A DNA stretch of 64,000 bases from positions 3,008,501 through 3,072,500 of the forward strand of contig NZ_CP152017.1 in assembly GCF_038618305.1 (NCBI RefSeq). Reading direction: 5' to 3'. This DNA is from Sporosarcina sp. FSL K6-2383. GTDB taxonomy: Bacteria; Bacillota; Bacilli; Bacillales_A; Planococcaceae. A program made the position numbers and the translations under genes. The notes beneath the pieces were generated by a model. The model saw only the letters and a program-made list of their open reading frames with translations, did not search any database and was not told where the DNA came from. Positions 1-8,771 of the stretch are shown piece after piece (within the stretch, counting starts at the first letter, position 1; every line of letters begins with the position of its first letter).

Positions 1-138
1 GATCAAATCATTGCCTTCTTCCTGTAACTGTTTAAACTTGATGAAAAAATCATTATCTAACCCTTCCAGCATACTACCACCTAATTTAATCACTAGACGC
101 TTACGAGCGATAGGTTGCGTTGATTTGAACGTAGTCAT
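1..138 (-). CDS. argB: Acetylglutamate kinase, N-terminal part (runs off window)
   Basis: Phosphorylates N-acetylglutamate in the second step of the acetylated arginine pathway in the cytoplasm. Only the first 46 codons are inside the window, from an ATG at 138. The visible part ends a basic stretch with VIKLGGSML, the conserved glycine-rich phosphate-binding start of the amino-acid kinase fold. It follows argJ in the same direction and its start lies inside the argJ 3' end, a 38-base overlap in another frame, which suggests translational coupling. The identity rests on the N-terminal motif and the operon order argC-argJ-argB. Confidence 0.88.
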   Translation of the reverse strand, partial: MTTFKSTQPIARKRLVIKLGGSMLEGLDNDFFIKFKQLQEEGNDLI

Positions 139-1327
139 ATGTTAAGTCACACCCCCATGCGATTCCTTGACCATTTCCTTGGTGCAGTTCGACCGTAAAT
201 TTCACTTCTGGCTGTTTTAAATAAACAAGTAATTGCTGCTCTGAAAATAGGATTGGCTCGCCGTTTTCAACGACTGTAGTGGTACCGATTTTAATCGTAA
301 TGGCATTCGGGTCCAATGTTGCTCCGCTATAGCCAACCGCTGCAATAATGCGCCCCCAGTTCGCATCACAACCAAAGACTGCTGTTTTAACAAGAGGTGA
401 GCCGACCACTGATTTGGCAATCATACGCGCCTCTTCATCTGTAATGGCACCCACAACTTCCACTTCAATCAGCTTTGTCGCCCCTTCCCCGTCCTTGGCA
501 ATCATTTTTGCTAAGTCCTGAGAAACAGCATGCAATGTTTTCACGAATAGCGACCAATCTGGATGAGTAGGCGTCAATGATTCGTTCTCTGCCATGCCAT
601 TCGCCATAACAACAACCATATCGTTAGTCGACGTGTCACCATCAACCGTAATGGAATTAAACGTTTTGTCCGTCACCAGCTTCAAAGCTTCTTGCAAATG
701 AACAGATTCGATATTTGCATCCGTTGTGATAAAGCTCAGCATTGTGGCCATATTCGGCGCAATCATCCCCGAGCCTTTTGCTGTTCCTGCGATAATGATT
801 TCTTTACCATCAATAATTGCGCTATAAGCAGTATTTTTTGTCACGGTATCCGTCGTCAATATCGCTTGCGAAAAGAGAATTGAGCCCTCCAACTCAGCGA
901 TAGGTTGTATTTTGTGAATACCTTTGACAATCGGCTCCATCTGCATCATTTCGCCTATAACGCCCGTTGACGCGACACCGACTAATTCTGGTGCAATGCC
1001 AAGCTTTTCTGCTGTTGTTTGCTGCATAAGCAATGCATCCTTCATACCTTGCTGTCCTGTACACGCATTGGCATTTCCAGAGTTTACAATAATCGCCTGC
1101 ATCTTTCCGACCTGCTGAACCACTTCTTTTGTAACCAGAAGTGGTGCCGCCTTTATCGCATTTGTTGTAAAGACTCCTGCGACACTCGCCGGCACTTCAC
1201 TAATGAGTAATGCTAAATCATTCTTTTTATGTTTAATGCCACAATGAATGCCTGCCGCTTTAAATCCGATAGGTGAAACGATATTTTTACGCGAAATACG
1301 CTTCACGGTTGGATAAGTCGTTATCAT
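101..1327 (-). CDS. argJ: Bifunctional ornithine acetyltransferase / N-acetylglutamate synthase
   Basis: Moves the acetyl group from N-acetylornithine to glutamate, and in bifunctional forms also uses acetyl-CoA, so acetyl groups are recycled in arginine synthesis. The 408 residues match the family length. The self-cleavage motif GSGMIAPNMATML is at about 186-197, with Thr195 as the expected new N-terminal nucleophile of the beta chain. SGNANACTG at 83-91 and the GCDANWGRI stretch are also family signatures. The ATG follows a GGGGGAAAC ribosome site. The gene is second in argC-argJ-argB and is separated from argC by a 270-base gap filled by a dispersed repeat. Whether the enzyme is mono- or bifunctional cannot be told from sequence alone. 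Confidence 0.95.
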   Translation of the reverse strand: MITTYPTVKRISRKNIVSPIGFKAAGIHCGIKHKKNDLALLISEVPASVAGVFTTNAIKAAPLLVTKEVVQQVGKMQAIIVNSGNANACTGQQGMKDALLMQQTTAEKLGIAPELVGVASTGVIGEMMQMEPIVKGIHKIQPIAELEGSILFSQAILTTDTVTKNTAYSAIIDGKEIIIAGTAKGSGMIAPNMATMLSFITTDANIESVHLQEALKLVTDKTFNSITVDGDTSTNDMVVVMANGMAENESLTPTHPDWSLFVKTLHAVSQDLAKMIAKDGEGATKLIEVEVVGAITDEEARMIAKSVVGSPLVKTAVFGCDANWGRIIAAVGYSGATLDPNAITIKIGTTTVVENGEPILFSEQQLLVYLKQPEVKFTVELHQGNGQGIAWGCDLTYDYVQINATYRS

Positions 1328-1349
1328 AGTGTTTCCCCCTTTTATAAAA

Positions 1350-1605
1350 TCAATTTCGCCTTGGCGTAATTGCGTCCAAATTTTGAATTGTGCCCGCAGG
1401 ATGCGGGTATGCAGTCGTTGCGAATCGAACAGCGAAGGGTTCGATTTGCCGTATTTCTGTGTTTTTTGCAGAAATTAAGGCACTTTTTCAGGACGTCGCG
1501 AACTTAGACTGCCTTAATTAACTCCTTTCAAAATTTGTGACATCCGCCGGAGGCTATTTGACGAACAAGGAGGGATTGAATTTCATCCCTCCTTGTTCGT
1601 CAAAT
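1350..1605. repeat. Dispersed intergenic repeat, copy 1 (argC-argJ gap)
   Basis: Copy 1 starts with the imperfect palindrome at 1352-1371 (AATTTCGCC/GGCGTAATT). It then has GTCCAAATTTTGAA paired with TTCAAAATTTGTGAC further on, then ATCCGCCGGAGGC, and ends in a 20-bp perfect hairpin at about 1557-1604. One arm of the hairpin begins with the argC stop codon. Compared with other copies it carries an extra ~110-base insert between the two inner arms (about 1395-1510). It lies inside the arg operon and the end hairpin could attenuate transcription into argJ. Confidence 0.8.
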
Positions 1606-2634
1606 GAATGCCGGGACAAAAGCTAAACCAGTCATTTCCTCAAAACCGAATTGAACATTCATATTTTGAATCGCCTGCCCTGCCGCCCCTTTTACTAAAT
1701 TGTCAATGACAGAAACGATTGTTGCCCTGTTCGTCCGAGGATCCACTTTGACATGGAGATCACAATAATTAGAGCCATATACTTGATTGGTTCCAAATTT
1801 ATTCGTATCCTTCAACACTCGAACAAACGGATGATTCGCATAGGTTTGTTGTAAACAATCGACAAGCTGAGCCTCTGTGACCCCTTCTCGGACAGGCGCA
1901 TAGCTTGTTGCCAAAATCCCCCGCGTCATCGGAACAAGATGCGTTGTAAAAGTAATCGGAGGTGCTTGTTGTGCAAACAATCCAAATGCCTGCTCGATTT
2001 CCGGGATGTGCTGATGCTGATGTATTTTATAAATTGCTGTATTTTCATTCGTTTCACTGAAATGCGTCATTTGACTAGGTTGATTGCCTGCGCCAGACAC
2101 ACCGCTTTTCGCATCAATAATCAAACCGCTAGCATCAATCAATTTATTTTTTATCAATGGTAATAACGATAACAATACTGCCGTTGGATAGCAGCCAGGA
2201 TTGGCGATTAACTGTGCTTCTTTAATAGCATCATAGTTCCATTCTGTTAGTCCATATACACTTTGTGCAACTGCCTCTTGCGGAGCAGGTTTCTTGTTAT
2301 ACCATTGTTCGTATTCTGATACATCCTTTAATCGAAAATCACCAGACAAATCGATGAGTTTCGGCCCTTTGCCAATTAACGGTGGCAGTAGCTGACTAGC
2401 TACACCGGCAGGCGTACTCGAAAATACGATATCAAGTTGCGCTAATTTCTCTTGCTCAATTTTCTGAAGCGGACGATCAACTATATTCATAAGATGTGAA
2501 TACTTATGCGAAAATACAGTACCTTCTTCCGAAGACGTGAATAATTCAAGTTGTTCAATTTCGGGATGGTTATGCAATAGCCGGATGAGTTCAAGCCCGC
2601 CATACCCCGAAGCACCAATGATTCCTACCTTCAT
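1600..2634 (-). CDS. argC: N-acetyl-gamma-glutamyl-phosphate reductase
   Basis: NADPH-dependent reduction of N-acetylglutamyl phosphate to the semialdehyde, third step of arginine synthesis. With the ATG at 2634 it has 344 residues, typical for ArgC. The N-terminus shows the dinucleotide-binding GASGYGG at 8-13, and NPGCYPT holds the catalytic Cys148. A GTG nine bases upstream is in frame, but the ATG is better placed behind GAGGGG. It is the first gene of the minus-strand arg operon. A good sigma-A promoter and an ArgR-like box lie just upstream, so arginine repression is likely. Confidence 0.95.
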   Translation of the reverse strand: MKVGIIGASGYGGLELIRLLHNHPEIEQLELFTSSEEGTVFSHKYSHLMNIVDRPLQKIEQEKLAQLDIVFSSTPAGVASQLLPPLIGKGPKLIDLSGDFRLKDVSEYEQWYNKKPAPQEAVAQSVYGLTEWNYDAIKEAQLIANPGCYPTAVLLSLLPLIKNKLIDASGLIIDAKSGVSGAGNQPSQMTHFSETNENTAIYKIHQHQHIPEIEQAFGLFAQQAPPITFTTHLVPMTRGILATSYAPVREGVTEAQLVDCLQQTYANHPFVRVLKDTNKFGTNQVYGSNYCDLHVKVDPRTNRATIVSVIDNLVKGAAGQAIQNMNVQFGFEEMTGLAFVPAFI

Positions 2635-2664
2635 TACAGTCACCCCTCATTACAAGTTAGACTT

Positions 2665-2693
2665 ATTATATGTATGCATAATTATAAAGTCAA
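2665..2693 (-). promoter_or_regulatory. arg operon promoter with ArgR/AhrC-like box
   Basis: On the minus strand TTGACT (2693-2688) is followed after exactly 17 bases by TATAAT (2670-2665). The spacer holds TGCATAATTATAAAG read on the plus strand, which resembles the arginine box TGAATAATTATTCA. Repressor binding there would cover the promoter. The promoter is clear; the operator is an inference from the match and from the gene it serves. Confidence 0.65.
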
Positions 2694-2757
2694 CTGCATT
2701 TTTATTTATTACAAATATTTCAGAAATGAATACGCTTCCACAATTTTAGAATAGACA

Positions 2758-2808
2758 TTCACACTTTCTTCACAGATATGCTATAATTTGATTAGCATCT
2801 GGTACTAA
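2758..2808 (+). promoter_or_regulatory. fabI promoter with FapR-like operator
   Basis: TTCACA (2758-2763) and TATAAT (2782-2787) are 18 bases apart. Overlapping the expected transcription start is TTAGCATCTGGTACTAA (2792-2808). It differs at two positions from a FapR-type palindrome TTAGTACCTGGTACTAA and has a perfect right half. FapR represses fatty-acid synthesis genes in Bacillales and is released by malonyl-CoA, so this fits the fabI gene downstream. Confidence 0.75.
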
Positions 2809-2842
2809 TAATAGGTATCAGCGATTTATGTAGGAGGTTATT

Positions 2843-3622
2843 ATGGAGGATTTATTGAAATTAAAGGGTAAAAACATAGTTGTCATGGGTGTTGCGAATG
2901 AACGAAGTCTTGCTTGGGGAGTTGCAAAATCACTCTTCACAGTCGGCGCAAATGTCATTTTCACCTATCGGAAAGAGCGTTCACTCGTCAAATTGGAGAA
3001 ATTATTAAGTGCGGAAGGATACGAAGCAAAGCAAATTGTGCAATGTGATGTTAATGAGGATGACAGTATTCATGCAGCTTTTGCAAAAATCGGTGCAGAA
3101 GCTGGCATCATTCATGGAATTGTGCATTCACTCGCCTTTGCACACGCTGAAGATTTGAGAAATGACTTTGTAGAAACGACAAGAAGTGGGTTTGCATTTG
3201 CGCAAGATACTAGTGCTTACTCATTAATTGCGACAGCGAAAGAAGCTCGTCCATTTATGACAGAGGGCGGCTCAATTGTCACGATGAGCTATCTAGGTGC
3301 TGAACGTGTATTGGATGGCTACAACGTAATGGGTGTTGCGAAAGCGGCATTGGAATCTTCCGTCAAATACTTGGCATACGATTTAGGGAAAGAAAACATT
3401 CGTGTCAATGCAATTTCAGCGGGAGCCATTCGGACATTGTCGGCAAAAGGCGTTCCTTCATTTAATACAATTTTGACTCAAATTGAGGAGAAAGCCCCCC
3501 TTAAACGTAATGTCACGCAAGAAGAAGTCGCAGATATGACGATTGCCGTTTTAAGCAATCTATCACGCGGCGTCACTGGCGAAATTATTTATGTCGATGC
3601 TGGCTATAATATTATGGGGTAA
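2843..3622 (+). CDS. fabI: Enoyl-[acyl-carrier-protein] reductase (FabI type)
   Basis: NAD(P)H-dependent last step of each fatty-acid elongation cycle in the cytoplasm. The 259 residues are full length. GVANERSLAWG near residues 16-26 is the FabI nucleotide-binding loop, and the catalytic pair Tyr160-x6-Lys167 (YNVMGVAK) is present with the upstream Tyr150. The ATG has a strong TAGGAGG site. The gene stands alone, with a FapR-like operator before it and a terminator after it. The SDR fold alone would be ambiguous, but the loop and the Tyr/Lys spacing are FabI-specific. Confidence 0.96.
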   Translation: MEDLLKLKGKNIVVMGVANERSLAWGVAKSLFTVGANVIFTYRKERSLVKLEKLLSAEGYEAKQIVQCDVNEDDSIHAAFAKIGAEAGIIHGIVHSLAFAHAEDLRNDFVETTRSGFAFAQDTSAYSLIATAKEARPFMTEGGSIVTMSYLGAERVLDGYNVMGVAKAALESSVKYLAYDLGKENIRVNAISAGAIRTLSAKGVPSFNTILTQIEEKAPLKRNVTQEEVADMTIAVLSNLSRGVTGEIIYVDAGYNIMG

Positions 3623-3630
3623 ATCAAAGA

Positions 3631-3676
3631 ACCACTTTATCAGCTGGGAATGAACCAGTAGATGAAGTGGTTTTTC
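3631..3676 (+). terminator. fabI terminator
   Basis: ACCACTT pairs with AAGTGGT across a ~30-base loop and is followed by a run of T just after the fabI stop. Confidence 0.6.
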
Positions 3677-3777
3677 ATGTGGCTAGAAAGATGGAGACTT
3701 TCAACGTTGTCAATTAAGGAAATAGTTAACCAGCTACAAAGAGCACAAATTGTAGCCCTAACTAGACACCGTATGAA

Positions 3778-4881
3778 TTACTTTAACGTACCTGTGTTAA
3801 GAATTTTAAATTCCACATTTACGTTGTATTCTACTGTGCGCATTACTTTCATTGTTAATTCATCTGTCCATTTTCCTTTGTGATACATTCTAAAATACTC
3901 ACTGAAACCCACTGGGTCAACTTCCGATTCCTGAAGTTTTTTTAACAAGTCTTCTATCTCTTTTGTAATTTGTTTATTAATTTCTTTTTCAATTTTTTTA
4001 TTTTCTTCACTTTTACTTAAATCTCGTTTCCCTTTATATTCGACTATTACTCCCTCTATTTTGAGGGATATATCCAATTTCGGAGAGTCAATATTTTTAT
4101 TACTTGTCACTTTTAAATCGTTTTCAATTTGTTCGACAAAAAGTTGTTGATCCTGTTCATTTCCCTTAAATTTAATAGCAATAGGAGAAAGTTTTTCAAG
4201 CCCTTTCAACGCCTGAATAAGTAGCGATTCTTGATTCGTAATTATTTGAATCATTTTTTCATCATTAAATAAAGTAATACCAATAATTTTAAGTGAGTTC
4301 TCCTTTTTTTCTAAATAAGGAATCATCGTATGATAGATCGGACTTTCTTGATCGCTTATATAATCATTGATCGAGGTAAAGGGACTAAAAGAATTATGGA
4401 GCTTAGGCTGAAACAAATCATTCAAATAAGCATCCATATGTTCATTTTCTGGATAATCAGCTCTTAACACCTCCTCTGCTTTATCTTTTACAACGACAAG
4501 ACGGACTTTATTACCGATTGTTGAATCCCTATAAAAATGTTCAATCACTTTCGTTACCTTGCCACTTCTCGCAAATTCTTCATTAAATAAAATCGTTCGT
4601 AATTGGTTTAAAATAATCATTTTGTCAGCTTCAGAAGATATATTGACGAGTCCCTCTTGAATCATTTCTGTGTTGACTGAATAAACTTCTGTAAGTACCG
4701 GGGATTCACCCATTGGTTGTGGTATCGATACGGTCATCCTTATTTCTTTCTCATTCACATAGTCAAGGCCTACACTACTCACCAATGCTAAATCTTCCAC
4801 AGAAGAACGCTGACCTTCACGCGTACATCCCACTGTGAAAAATGTAGATAGTGCGAATAGTAATAAAATGATTTTCTTCAT
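3778..4881 (-). CDS. Spore germination lipoprotein, GerC family
   Basis: Third subunit of a GerA-type germinant receptor, a lipoprotein on the outer face of the spore inner membrane. The 367-residue protein starts with a lipoprotein signal peptide ending in TVGC (Cys19), followed by the Ger(x)C N- and C-terminal domains. EDLALVSSVGLDY near residues 30-42 is typical of the family start. It begins one base after the GerB-family stop, as expected in an A-B-C operon. The germinant cannot be read from sequence, so no specific receptor name is given. Confidence 0.92.
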   Translation of the reverse strand: MKKIILLLFALSTFFTVGCTREGQRSSVEDLALVSSVGLDYVNEKEIRMTVSIPQPMGESPVLTEVYSVNTEMIQEGLVNISSEADKMIILNQLRTILFNEEFARSGKVTKVIEHFYRDSTIGNKVRLVVVKDKAEEVLRADYPENEHMDAYLNDLFQPKLHNSFSPFTSINDYISDQESPIYHTMIPYLEKKENSLKIIGITLFNDEKMIQIITNQESLLIQALKGLEKLSPIAIKFKGNEQDQQLFVEQIENDLKVTSNKNIDSPKLDISLKIEGVIVEYKGKRDLSKSEENKKIEKEINKQITKEIEDLLKKLQESEVDPVGFSEYFRMYHKGKWTDELTMKVMRTVEYNVNVEFKILNTGTLK

Positions 4882-4882
4882 C

Positions 4883-5962
4883 TTAACCCCTCGTTCTTTT
4901 TGGTTTCATAACGTGAATGATACACAATAGGATTGGCCACACAAACATGACATACATAACGTAAAAAATACGTTCAAATAACAGTTTTTGAAACTCTTGC
5001 ATAAACGGAATCTGTACGACTAGGTAGACAGCAATCACAATCATGTATAGATGCGCACTCTTCGCTGTTGAAAGAATTGAATCTAATCCTCTCTTTGCAG
5101 CCCACAAATAAGCAGCAGTCGTAGACAGAATAAGAAATACCCATAAAGTGATGCCTAGCACGTCGATTCGTTCAAGAAAAGATAATTCAACTTCTTTAAA
5201 CAAATTTAAAACAGGATATATTAGGTGTTTAAGTTGCCACTCTGAAAAAAACATCACACTTACGAATGTGAATAGAAAGGTGAGCAAGACACATAACCAT
5301 ATGCCAAGTGACGCATGTTTCAATGCTTTTCTTTGATCGATGATATATGGAAAATAAAACGATATTAATTCGAAACCGCCGACTGCCATTAGTCCATTTT
5401 TAGTTGCTGTGTAAAACTCCTGTGCATTGAAGTTAAAAATAGGCAGCATATGACTAATTTCTCCTTCAACAAATCCCCATTTCAAAATAAAAACAGTTCC
5501 AAGTGTTAGGAAAAAAGCCATGATACAAAACCGTGCGACCGATTTAATGCCACCGTTTACAATGTAAATGATCATAAGCAAAAGAATAATTAACGGTCCC
5601 GTGATTGTTCGGTCTACGAGTGCCACAACTTGTATTAATTGAATATAGCTTGCACAGACAGCTGCTATAATTACAACGAAATAGGCAACAAGAAAAATAT
5701 TTATACTTTTCCCGAGCCATTTGCCTAGTAGCTTTTCATGAATTGCAAATAAATGATCATCACGATATTTTAGAGCGAGCCATATCATTGGTATGAGCAC
5801 AATGTTTGCGATAACCCCAAACAACAGTGGCATCCACCACTGACTGTACCCCATTGAACTTAATCGATTCGGCAATGATAAGATAGAGGTTCCTACCATC
5901 ACATTTTGAACAAGAAAAACAACATGATAGCGATTCAAAACTTTAAATTTATCTTTATCCAT
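4883..5962 (-). CDS. Spore germination permease-like protein, GerB family
   Basis: Integral membrane subunit of a GerA-type receptor, related to amino-acid/polyamine/organocation transporters and thought to bind the germinant. The 359 residues form about ten hydrophobic segments. The start is typical of the family (QNVMVGTSILSLP near residues 19-31). It is second in the ger operon, three bases after the GerA-family stop. Length and order match the family closely. Confidence 0.93.
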   Translation of the reverse strand: MDKDKFKVLNRYHVVFLVQNVMVGTSILSLPNRLSSMGYSQWWMPLLFGVIANIVLIPMIWLALKYRDDHLFAIHEKLLGKWLGKSINIFLVAYFVVIIAAVCASYIQLIQVVALVDRTITGPLIILLLMIIYIVNGGIKSVARFCIMAFFLTLGTVFILKWGFVEGEISHMLPIFNFNAQEFYTATKNGLMAVGGFELISFYFPYIIDQRKALKHASLGIWLCVLLTFLFTFVSVMFFSEWQLKHLIYPVLNLFKEVELSFLERIDVLGITLWVFLILSTTAAYLWAAKRGLDSILSTAKSAHLYMIVIAVYLVVQIPFMQEFQKLLFERIFYVMYVMFVWPILLCIIHVMKPKRTRG

Positions 5963-5965
5963 TGC

Positions 5966-7444
5966 CTACTCCCCCTTTTCTATAGGAGGTGCTTTTTTGC
6001 TTTGCACGTTAGCAACACCCGACTTTCGTTTATCAAAAAAGAAGGGTGCACGTACGACACTGTTAAGAAAGTCTGTCCATTTTCTTGGTATGACAGGTGT
6101 CATAAATGGGGTTCCTAAAGAAGTTAAAGTTAATAAGTGATGAAAAAGCCATGCAAATGCAATCATCTGACCATATAATCCGAACATGCCCGCAGCCACT
6201 ATAAAAATATAGCGAATGGCACGATTCGAGTTACTCAACGTGAAATTTGGTGATAGAAAAGATAGCAGCGCTGAAATCGCTACAATAACGATGAGGACAT
6301 TGCTCACAAGACTTGCTTCAACTGCAGCAGTCCCAATGACAATCCCACCAACAATACCAATTGTTTGTCCAATTTTCGACGGCATTCGTGTCCCAGCTTC
6401 TCTTAATATTTCAATAACAAGTTCCATAAATAGTACTTCAAGAATAGGTGGAAAAGGTACCTTACCTCTTGACTCTTGTAAGTTTAATAATGCATTGAAA
6501 GGAAGCATTTCTGGATGATGAGTAAGTACTGAAATGTAAGTAGGTGTTAATATGACCGATAAGAAGAACCCGAAAAAACGAAGGGTCCTAAGAAGGGAGG
6601 CCGTCGTCCAACGGTTATAGGCATCCTCGGGCGAAGTAAATAGTTCAAAAAATGAAATGGGGCAAATCATGACTGCCTGACTATTGTTCATAAAAATAGC
6701 GATGCGCCCATCCAATAAATAGGATGCAACAGCATCGGGTCTTACCGTCGCAAGATATTGTGGGATTGGGGAGAACGGATGGTCATCCATTAGCTGTTCC
6801 AAGATAGAGATATCATTAAAGCCCGGATGTTTTATGTCGACTATTTTTTTATGCACTTTATCCAAATTATCCTTATTCACAATATGCTCCATGTAAACTA
6901 CAGAGATTTTAGTATTTGTTTCTGTTCCTACGATATAGTCCTTATTTTTCAAACTTGTGTTTTGAATCCGTCTTTTTATCAGTGATAAGTTTGTTTGCAG
7001 CGACTCCGTAAAAGCATCTTGCGGACCAATGACACTTGATTCGGTATCGGATCCAATAATTGAACTCATAGGAGGGCTATATGTATTCACAATTGCAAAA
7101 ATATTTTTAGTATGAAAATAAACAATCGTGTTTCCTTCGATGATAGTAGATACAATGTCTGCAAGATTGATTTGTGCAGGTACATCTGCAAATTTCACCA
7201 ATTCTTCCTTTTGGGTTAACAACGGAAGAATAACCGTTCTGTGCAGGGTCAGTTTTTCAATAAGTGAACTAAAATAAATGATTGTCACAAGCTCTTCTCC
7301 GGTTTGAATATCTTTAAACGTAGCATCGTTAATTCCATATAATTTACTCTTAATCATGGCAATTGTAATAAGTACTTTATCGTTCTGTGTAGTAGATGTA
7401 GAGTTCGTTACTTCTTCATTATTATCGCCATTCCAATAACTCAT
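5966..7444 (-). CDS. Spore germination protein, GerA family
   Basis: First subunit of a GerA-type germinant receptor. It has a large soluble N-terminal domain of about 240 residues followed by membrane segments and a short tail. Visible signatures are GRIAIFMNNSQAVMICP and the PPILEVLFMELVIEILREAG region (the latter about residues 320-340). The ATG at 7444 is chosen because AGGTG lies six bases upstream. An in-frame GTG at 7483 with a close AGGA would add 13 residues. The 492 residues are normal for the family. A forespore promoter would be expected upstream, but I could not place one with confidence. Confidence 0.92.
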   Translation of the reverse strand: MSYWNGDNNEEVTNSTSTTQNDKVLITIAMIKSKLYGINDATFKDIQTGEELVTIIYFSSLIEKLTLHRTVILPLLTQKEELVKFADVPAQINLADIVSTIIEGNTIVYFHTKNIFAIVNTYSPPMSSIIGSDTESSVIGPQDAFTESLQTNLSLIKRRIQNTSLKNKDYIVGTETNTKISVVYMEHIVNKDNLDKVHKKIVDIKHPGFNDISILEQLMDDHPFSPIPQYLATVRPDAVASYLLDGRIAIFMNNSQAVMICPISFFELFTSPEDAYNRWTTASLLRTLRFFGFFLSVILTPTYISVLTHHPEMLPFNALLNLQESRGKVPFPPILEVLFMELVIEILREAGTRMPSKIGQTIGIVGGIVIGTAAVEASLVSNVLIVIVAISALLSFLSPNFTLSNSNRAIRYIFIVAAGMFGLYGQMIAFAWLFHHLLTLTSLGTPFMTPVIPRKWTDFLNSVVRAPFFFDKRKSGVANVQSKKAPPIEKGE

Positions 7445-7650
7445 CTCTTTCACCTGCTTTTTTCTGGATCTGTTTAAGCTCACTATTTCCTAATTCCTAA
7501 TCGTTTATTCAAGAAAGGCCAGTCATCTGATAAGCAATATACGATCAACGCAACAGATCCATCCACCTGCTCATAATTGAAAAATTGTTTTCATCCCCAT
7601 TTTTGATGATTTTGTATTTGCTCAATCATAAAGAATGCTCCTCCCCAAGC

Positions 7651-7679
7651 TTGCCGTTGAAATCTGTCAGTGTTATAAT
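7651..7679 (+). promoter_or_regulatory. Promoter of the CDF transporter gene
   Basis: TTGCCG (7651-7656) and TATAAT (7674-7679) are 17 bases apart. Transcription would begin near 7686, leaving a leader of about 135 bases before the ATG at 7821. The rest of the gap back to 7445 shows no gene. Confidence 0.6.
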
Positions 7680-7749
7680 TTGAAAACGTCTTACTGTAGC
7701 GAGTGATGAATATGATTGCTGGAAAACCAATATATAATTTAGAACAACA

Positions 7750-7785
7750 AAAACCCTTGACAGAAACTTGTCATGGGTTTTTGTT
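7750..7785 (+). terminator. Terminator-like hairpin in the leader of the CDF gene
   Basis: AAAACCC-T-TGACA pairs with TGTCA-T-GGGTTTT around a 5-6 base loop and runs into TTTTTG. It lies between the promoter and the CDF start codon, the usual place for an attenuator or riboswitch expression platform. I do not recognise the upstream ~60 bases as a known riboswitch. Confidence 0.5.
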
Positions 7786-7820
7786 TCCCCTGGGAAACAT
7801 ATTAAAAGGTGGTGTTTTCT

Positions 7821-8747
7821 ATGAAAAAAGATGATTATTCCAACGCCTCCATTATTGCAGTTTGGATTAGTCTGATAAGCAATATTCTCTTAACCATTCT
7901 TAAACTAGTCGTTGGGGTTCTCTTTCATAGCCCGGTTCTGCTTGCCGATGGTTTTCACAATGCAGGCGATGTCATTGCAAGTGGAGCCGCTTTAACCTCG
8001 ATGCGCATTTCAAAGCGTCCTGCTGATGAAGATCATCCTTACGGTCATGGCAAAGCAGAAGTGATTAGTTCTGCTATCGTAGCGCTTATTTTAGGATTGG
8101 CTGCCATCTATATTGCCTTCGAGGCGATTTCAGCATTATTTGAAGAACCTGCCAAAGCAAGCTTGCTGGCGTTACTCACAGCTTTCATCTCACTCATATG
8201 GAAACAAGCTTTATACGTCTATACTATTCGACTTGGAAAATTGGCAAACAGTAAAGGACTCATTGCCACAGCATACGATCACCTCGCCGATGTCTATGCT
8301 TCCCTCGCAGCTGTTTTAGGAATTGGGCTTGCACTCATCGGGGATTTTTACGATATTCACTTCCTATCGTATGGCGACCCTATAGCAGGTATCATCGTGT
8401 CATTTTTAGTCATCAAACTTGCTTATGAGATTGGAAAAGAAGCAATGGACGTACTAATGGAAAAAAATATCAACCAGCAAAGAATAGATGAGTTTGCTAC
8501 ACTCATCTACACATTTCCTGAAGTAAAACGTATTGACAGACTACGCGCCCGTGAACACGGACATTATATCCTTGTCGATTTGCGCATTGGAATTCCTGCT
8601 GAATTAACGATCCAGCAAGGTCATGATGTGTCGCGAACTATCAGGGATACTATTATGGAGCATCATAAAGATGTCGATGAAGTGTTGATTCACTTAAATC
8701 CCTGGTATGAAGAAAATGGAGCTGTCCCAAAAGGTCATGTAAAATGA
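7821..8747 (+). CDS. Cation diffusion facilitator family metal exporter
   Basis: Proton-driven exporter of divalent metal ions (Zn, Fe, Mn or Co) in the cell membrane, acting as a dimer. The 308 residues hold six membrane segments followed by a C-terminal dimerisation domain. Metal-site motifs LADGFHNAGDV and TAYDHLADVYAS occur in helices 2 and 5, with DHPYGHGK between them. ATG 7821 is chosen behind AAAGGTGG; an in-frame GTG at 7809 lies inside that ribosome site. Metal specificity cannot be read. The leader contains a terminator-like hairpin that may regulate it. Confidence 0.93.
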   Translation: MKKDDYSNASIIAVWISLISNILLTILKLVVGVLFHSPVLLADGFHNAGDVIASGAALTSMRISKRPADEDHPYGHGKAEVISSAIVALILGLAAIYIAFEAISALFEEPAKASLLALLTAFISLIWKQALYVYTIRLGKLANSKGLIATAYDHLADVYASLAAVLGIGLALIGDFYDIHFLSYGDPIAGIIVSFLVIKLAYEIGKEAMDVLMEKNINQQRIDEFATLIYTFPEVKRIDRLRAREHGHYILVDLRIGIPAELTIQQGHDVSRTIRDTIMEHHKDVDEVLIHLNPWYEENGAVPKGHVK

Positions 8748-8768
8748 CTTTTTAGGATAGCTCCATTT
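8714..8768. terminator. Bidirectional terminator between convergent genes
   Basis: AATGGAGCT pairs with AGCTCCATT across the end of the CDF gene, and a nested GTCAT/ATGAC hairpin with TTTTT lies inside. It serves the CDF gene (+) and the LCP gene (-), which converge here. Confidence 0.65.
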
Positions 8769-8771
8769 TCA

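Noticed and set aside
3662..3883. 73-codon frame after fabI
   Set aside because: It starts inside the fabI terminator and runs into the 3' end of the GerC gene on the other strand; no ribosome site or family likeness.
7703..7832. Short frame MIAGKPIYNL... through the CDF leader
   Set aside because: It has no ribosome site and overlaps the exporter start in another frame; kept only as a remark on the leader.
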